Below, piece after piece: positions 5,874-6,791 of a stretch of 6,791 nucleotides of DNA (position 1 is the first letter of the stretch; every line of letters starts with the position of its first letter). Source of the DNA: DATIRA01 sp964553405 (GTDB lineage: Bacteria > Pseudomonadota > Gammaproteobacteria > Steroidobacterales > Steroidobacteraceae); contig CAZKLS010000136.1 in NCBI GenBank assembly GCA_964553405.1, forward strand, positions 1-6,791. Direction: 5' to 3'. A model generated the notes under the pieces. The model had not been told where the DNA came from and did not search any database. It saw nothing but the letters and a program-made list of their open reading frames with translations. The position numbers and the translations under genes are program-made.

Positions 5874-6791
5874 GCACGATCGACACCGCCGAGGCCATCA
5901 TCGCCGCGACCGGCCGGGTGGTGGAGCCCCCGCGGCCGGTCCCGTTCGCTTACGCGAAGCGTCACGGCGTGCTGATCCGCTCGCTCAGCGAGGACGGCGC
6001 CGACGCGGTCGTGCGCAAGGGCGCCTCGCCGCTCGCGATCGCCGAGGTGCGACGCCACCTGCGCCGGCCGATGACGATCGAGCAGGTGGACGCGGCGCAG
6101 TTCGACGCGCTGCTGCGCCAGGCCTACGAGTCCGGCTCCAGCGCGGCGATGGACGCGATGGGCGGCCTCGAGGACGAGACGGACCTCGCGGACCTCGCGC
6201 AGGACATCCCGGAGCCGTCGGACCTGCTCGAGAGCGAGGACGAGGCGCCGGTGATCCGGCTGATCAACGCGCTGCTGACGCAGTCCGTAAAGGAAAACGC
6301 CTCCGACATCCACATCGAGCCCTACGAGAACCGCCTGGTCATCCGTTTCCGGGTGGACGGCGTGCTGCGCGAAGTGCTGCAGACCAAGCGCGCGGTGGCG
6401 CCGCTGATCGTCTCGCGGATCAAGGTGATGTCGAGGCTCGACATCGCCGAGAAGCGGCTGCCGCAGGACGGGCGGATCTCGCTGCGCGTCGCGGGTCGCG
6501 CGGTGGACGTGCGCGTCTCGACGCTTCCGTCCGGCCACGGCGAGCGGGTCGTGCTGCGACTGCTGGACAAGCAGGCCGGCCGGCTCGACCTGCAGCAGCT
6601 CGGCATGGATCCGGTCACGCAGCGCTACGTGGACGAGCTGATCCACAAGCCGAACGGCATCCTGCTCGTGACCGGCCCGACCGGCTCGGGCAAGACGACG
6701 ACGCTGTACGCGGCGCTGGACCGGATCAACGACCGTACGCGCAACATCATGACGGTCGAGGACCCGATCGAGTACTACATCGACGGCATCG
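5870..6791 (+). CDS. gspE: Type II secretion system ATPase GspE (3' end cut by window edge)
   Basis: GspE is the cytoplasmic hexameric ATPase of the T2SS; it docks on GspL at the inner membrane and powers pseudopilus assembly. 307 codons are visible. The N-terminal GspL-binding region (about 1-100) has PFAYAKRHGVLI (25-36), aligning with PFSFAKRHKLVL of Vibrio EpsE. An acidic stretch leads to LLESEDEAPVIRLINALL (119-136), then ASDIHIEP (144-151) and RFRVDGVLREVL, the N2 domain that opens the secretion-ATPase core. RVSTLPSGHGERVVLRLLD (215-233) holds conserved arginines of the active site. Walker A is GPTGSGKT (K275), and the Asp box is MTVEDPIEY, with E297 and D298. Walker B, the His box and the four-cysteine zinc module expected later lie beyond the window. 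The GTG start matches the family N-terminus in length (Walker A Lys within about five residues of EpsE). It is the third gene of the gsp operon. Confidence 0.97.
   Translation, partial: MSTIDTAEAIIAATGRVVEPPRPVPFAYAKRHGVLIRSLSEDGADAVVRKGASPLAIAEVRRHLRRPMTIEQVDAAQFDALLRQAYESGSSAAMDAMGGLEDETDLADLAQDIPEPSDLLESEDEAPVIRLINALLTQSVKENASDIHIEPYENRLVIRFRVDGVLREVLQTKRAVAPLIVSRIKVMSRLDIAEKRLPQDGRISLRVAGRAVDVRVSTLPSGHGERVVLRLLDKQAGRLDLQQLGMDPVTQRYVDELIHKPNGILLVTGPTGSGKTTTLYAALDRINDRTRNIMTVEDPIEYYIDGI

Noticed and set aside
5594..6646. A 350-codon open frame antisense to gspE and the end of gspD
   Set aside because: The plus strand encodes GspE with intact secretion-ATPase motifs; the antisense frame has only shadow composition and runs across the gspD-gspE junction.
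1..6791. A hidden novel system, mobile element, CRISPR array or RNA gene
   Set aside because: Both strands are filled by five well-known genes apart from 216 intergenic bases. I saw no direct repeats, insertion-sequence ends, tRNA-like cloverleaf or change in base composition suggesting transfer.

Overview
The window is a stretch of GC-rich bacterial chromosome carrying two well-known housekeeping and secretion modules back to back. Protein sequences (ClpA, ClpS, and GspC/GspD/GspE of the type II secretion system, T2SS) resemble gammaproteobacterial versions, comparing from memory with E. coli ClpA/ClpS and Vibrio EpsE. The high GC content and the strong G/C third-position bias point to a high-GC gammaproteobacterium (for example a Xanthomonadales, Nevskiales or Chromatiales relative), but the order cannot be fixed from this sequence.

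Layout. Positions 1-2137 (minus strand) hold clpA, the AAA+ unfoldase of the ClpAP protease; its last roughly 50 codons lie beyond the left edge. Positions 2143-2460 (minus strand) hold clpS, the N-degron adaptor, five bases upstream of clpA and clearly in one operon with it. Positions 2461-2676 are a 216-base divergent intergenic region with a good sigma-70-type promoter facing clpS, another facing gspC, and an inverted repeat between them. From 2677 to the right edge, the plus strand carries gspC, gspD and gspE (truncated), the start of a T2SS operon in the classical C-D-E order. The genes are joined by two identical four-base GTGA stop/start overlaps.

How the genes work together. ClpS captures proteins with bulky hydrophobic N-termini and hands them to the N-domain of ClpA, which unfolds them into ClpP (not in the window). 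GspC is the inner-membrane clamp protein that contacts the outer-membrane secretin GspD; GspE is the cytoplasmic ATPase that drives the pseudopilus. Pseudopilins and the remaining inner-membrane parts would be expected to the right of the window.

I found no mobile element, CRISPR array, RNA gene or unknown gene, and no evidence for a new biological system. Points worth a second look are modest: the shared clpS/gspC control region, a 5' leader hairpin and missing Shine-Dalgarno sequence at gspC, and a proline-rich C-terminal tail on GspD. The long open frames antisense to the real genes are a GC-bias artefact.
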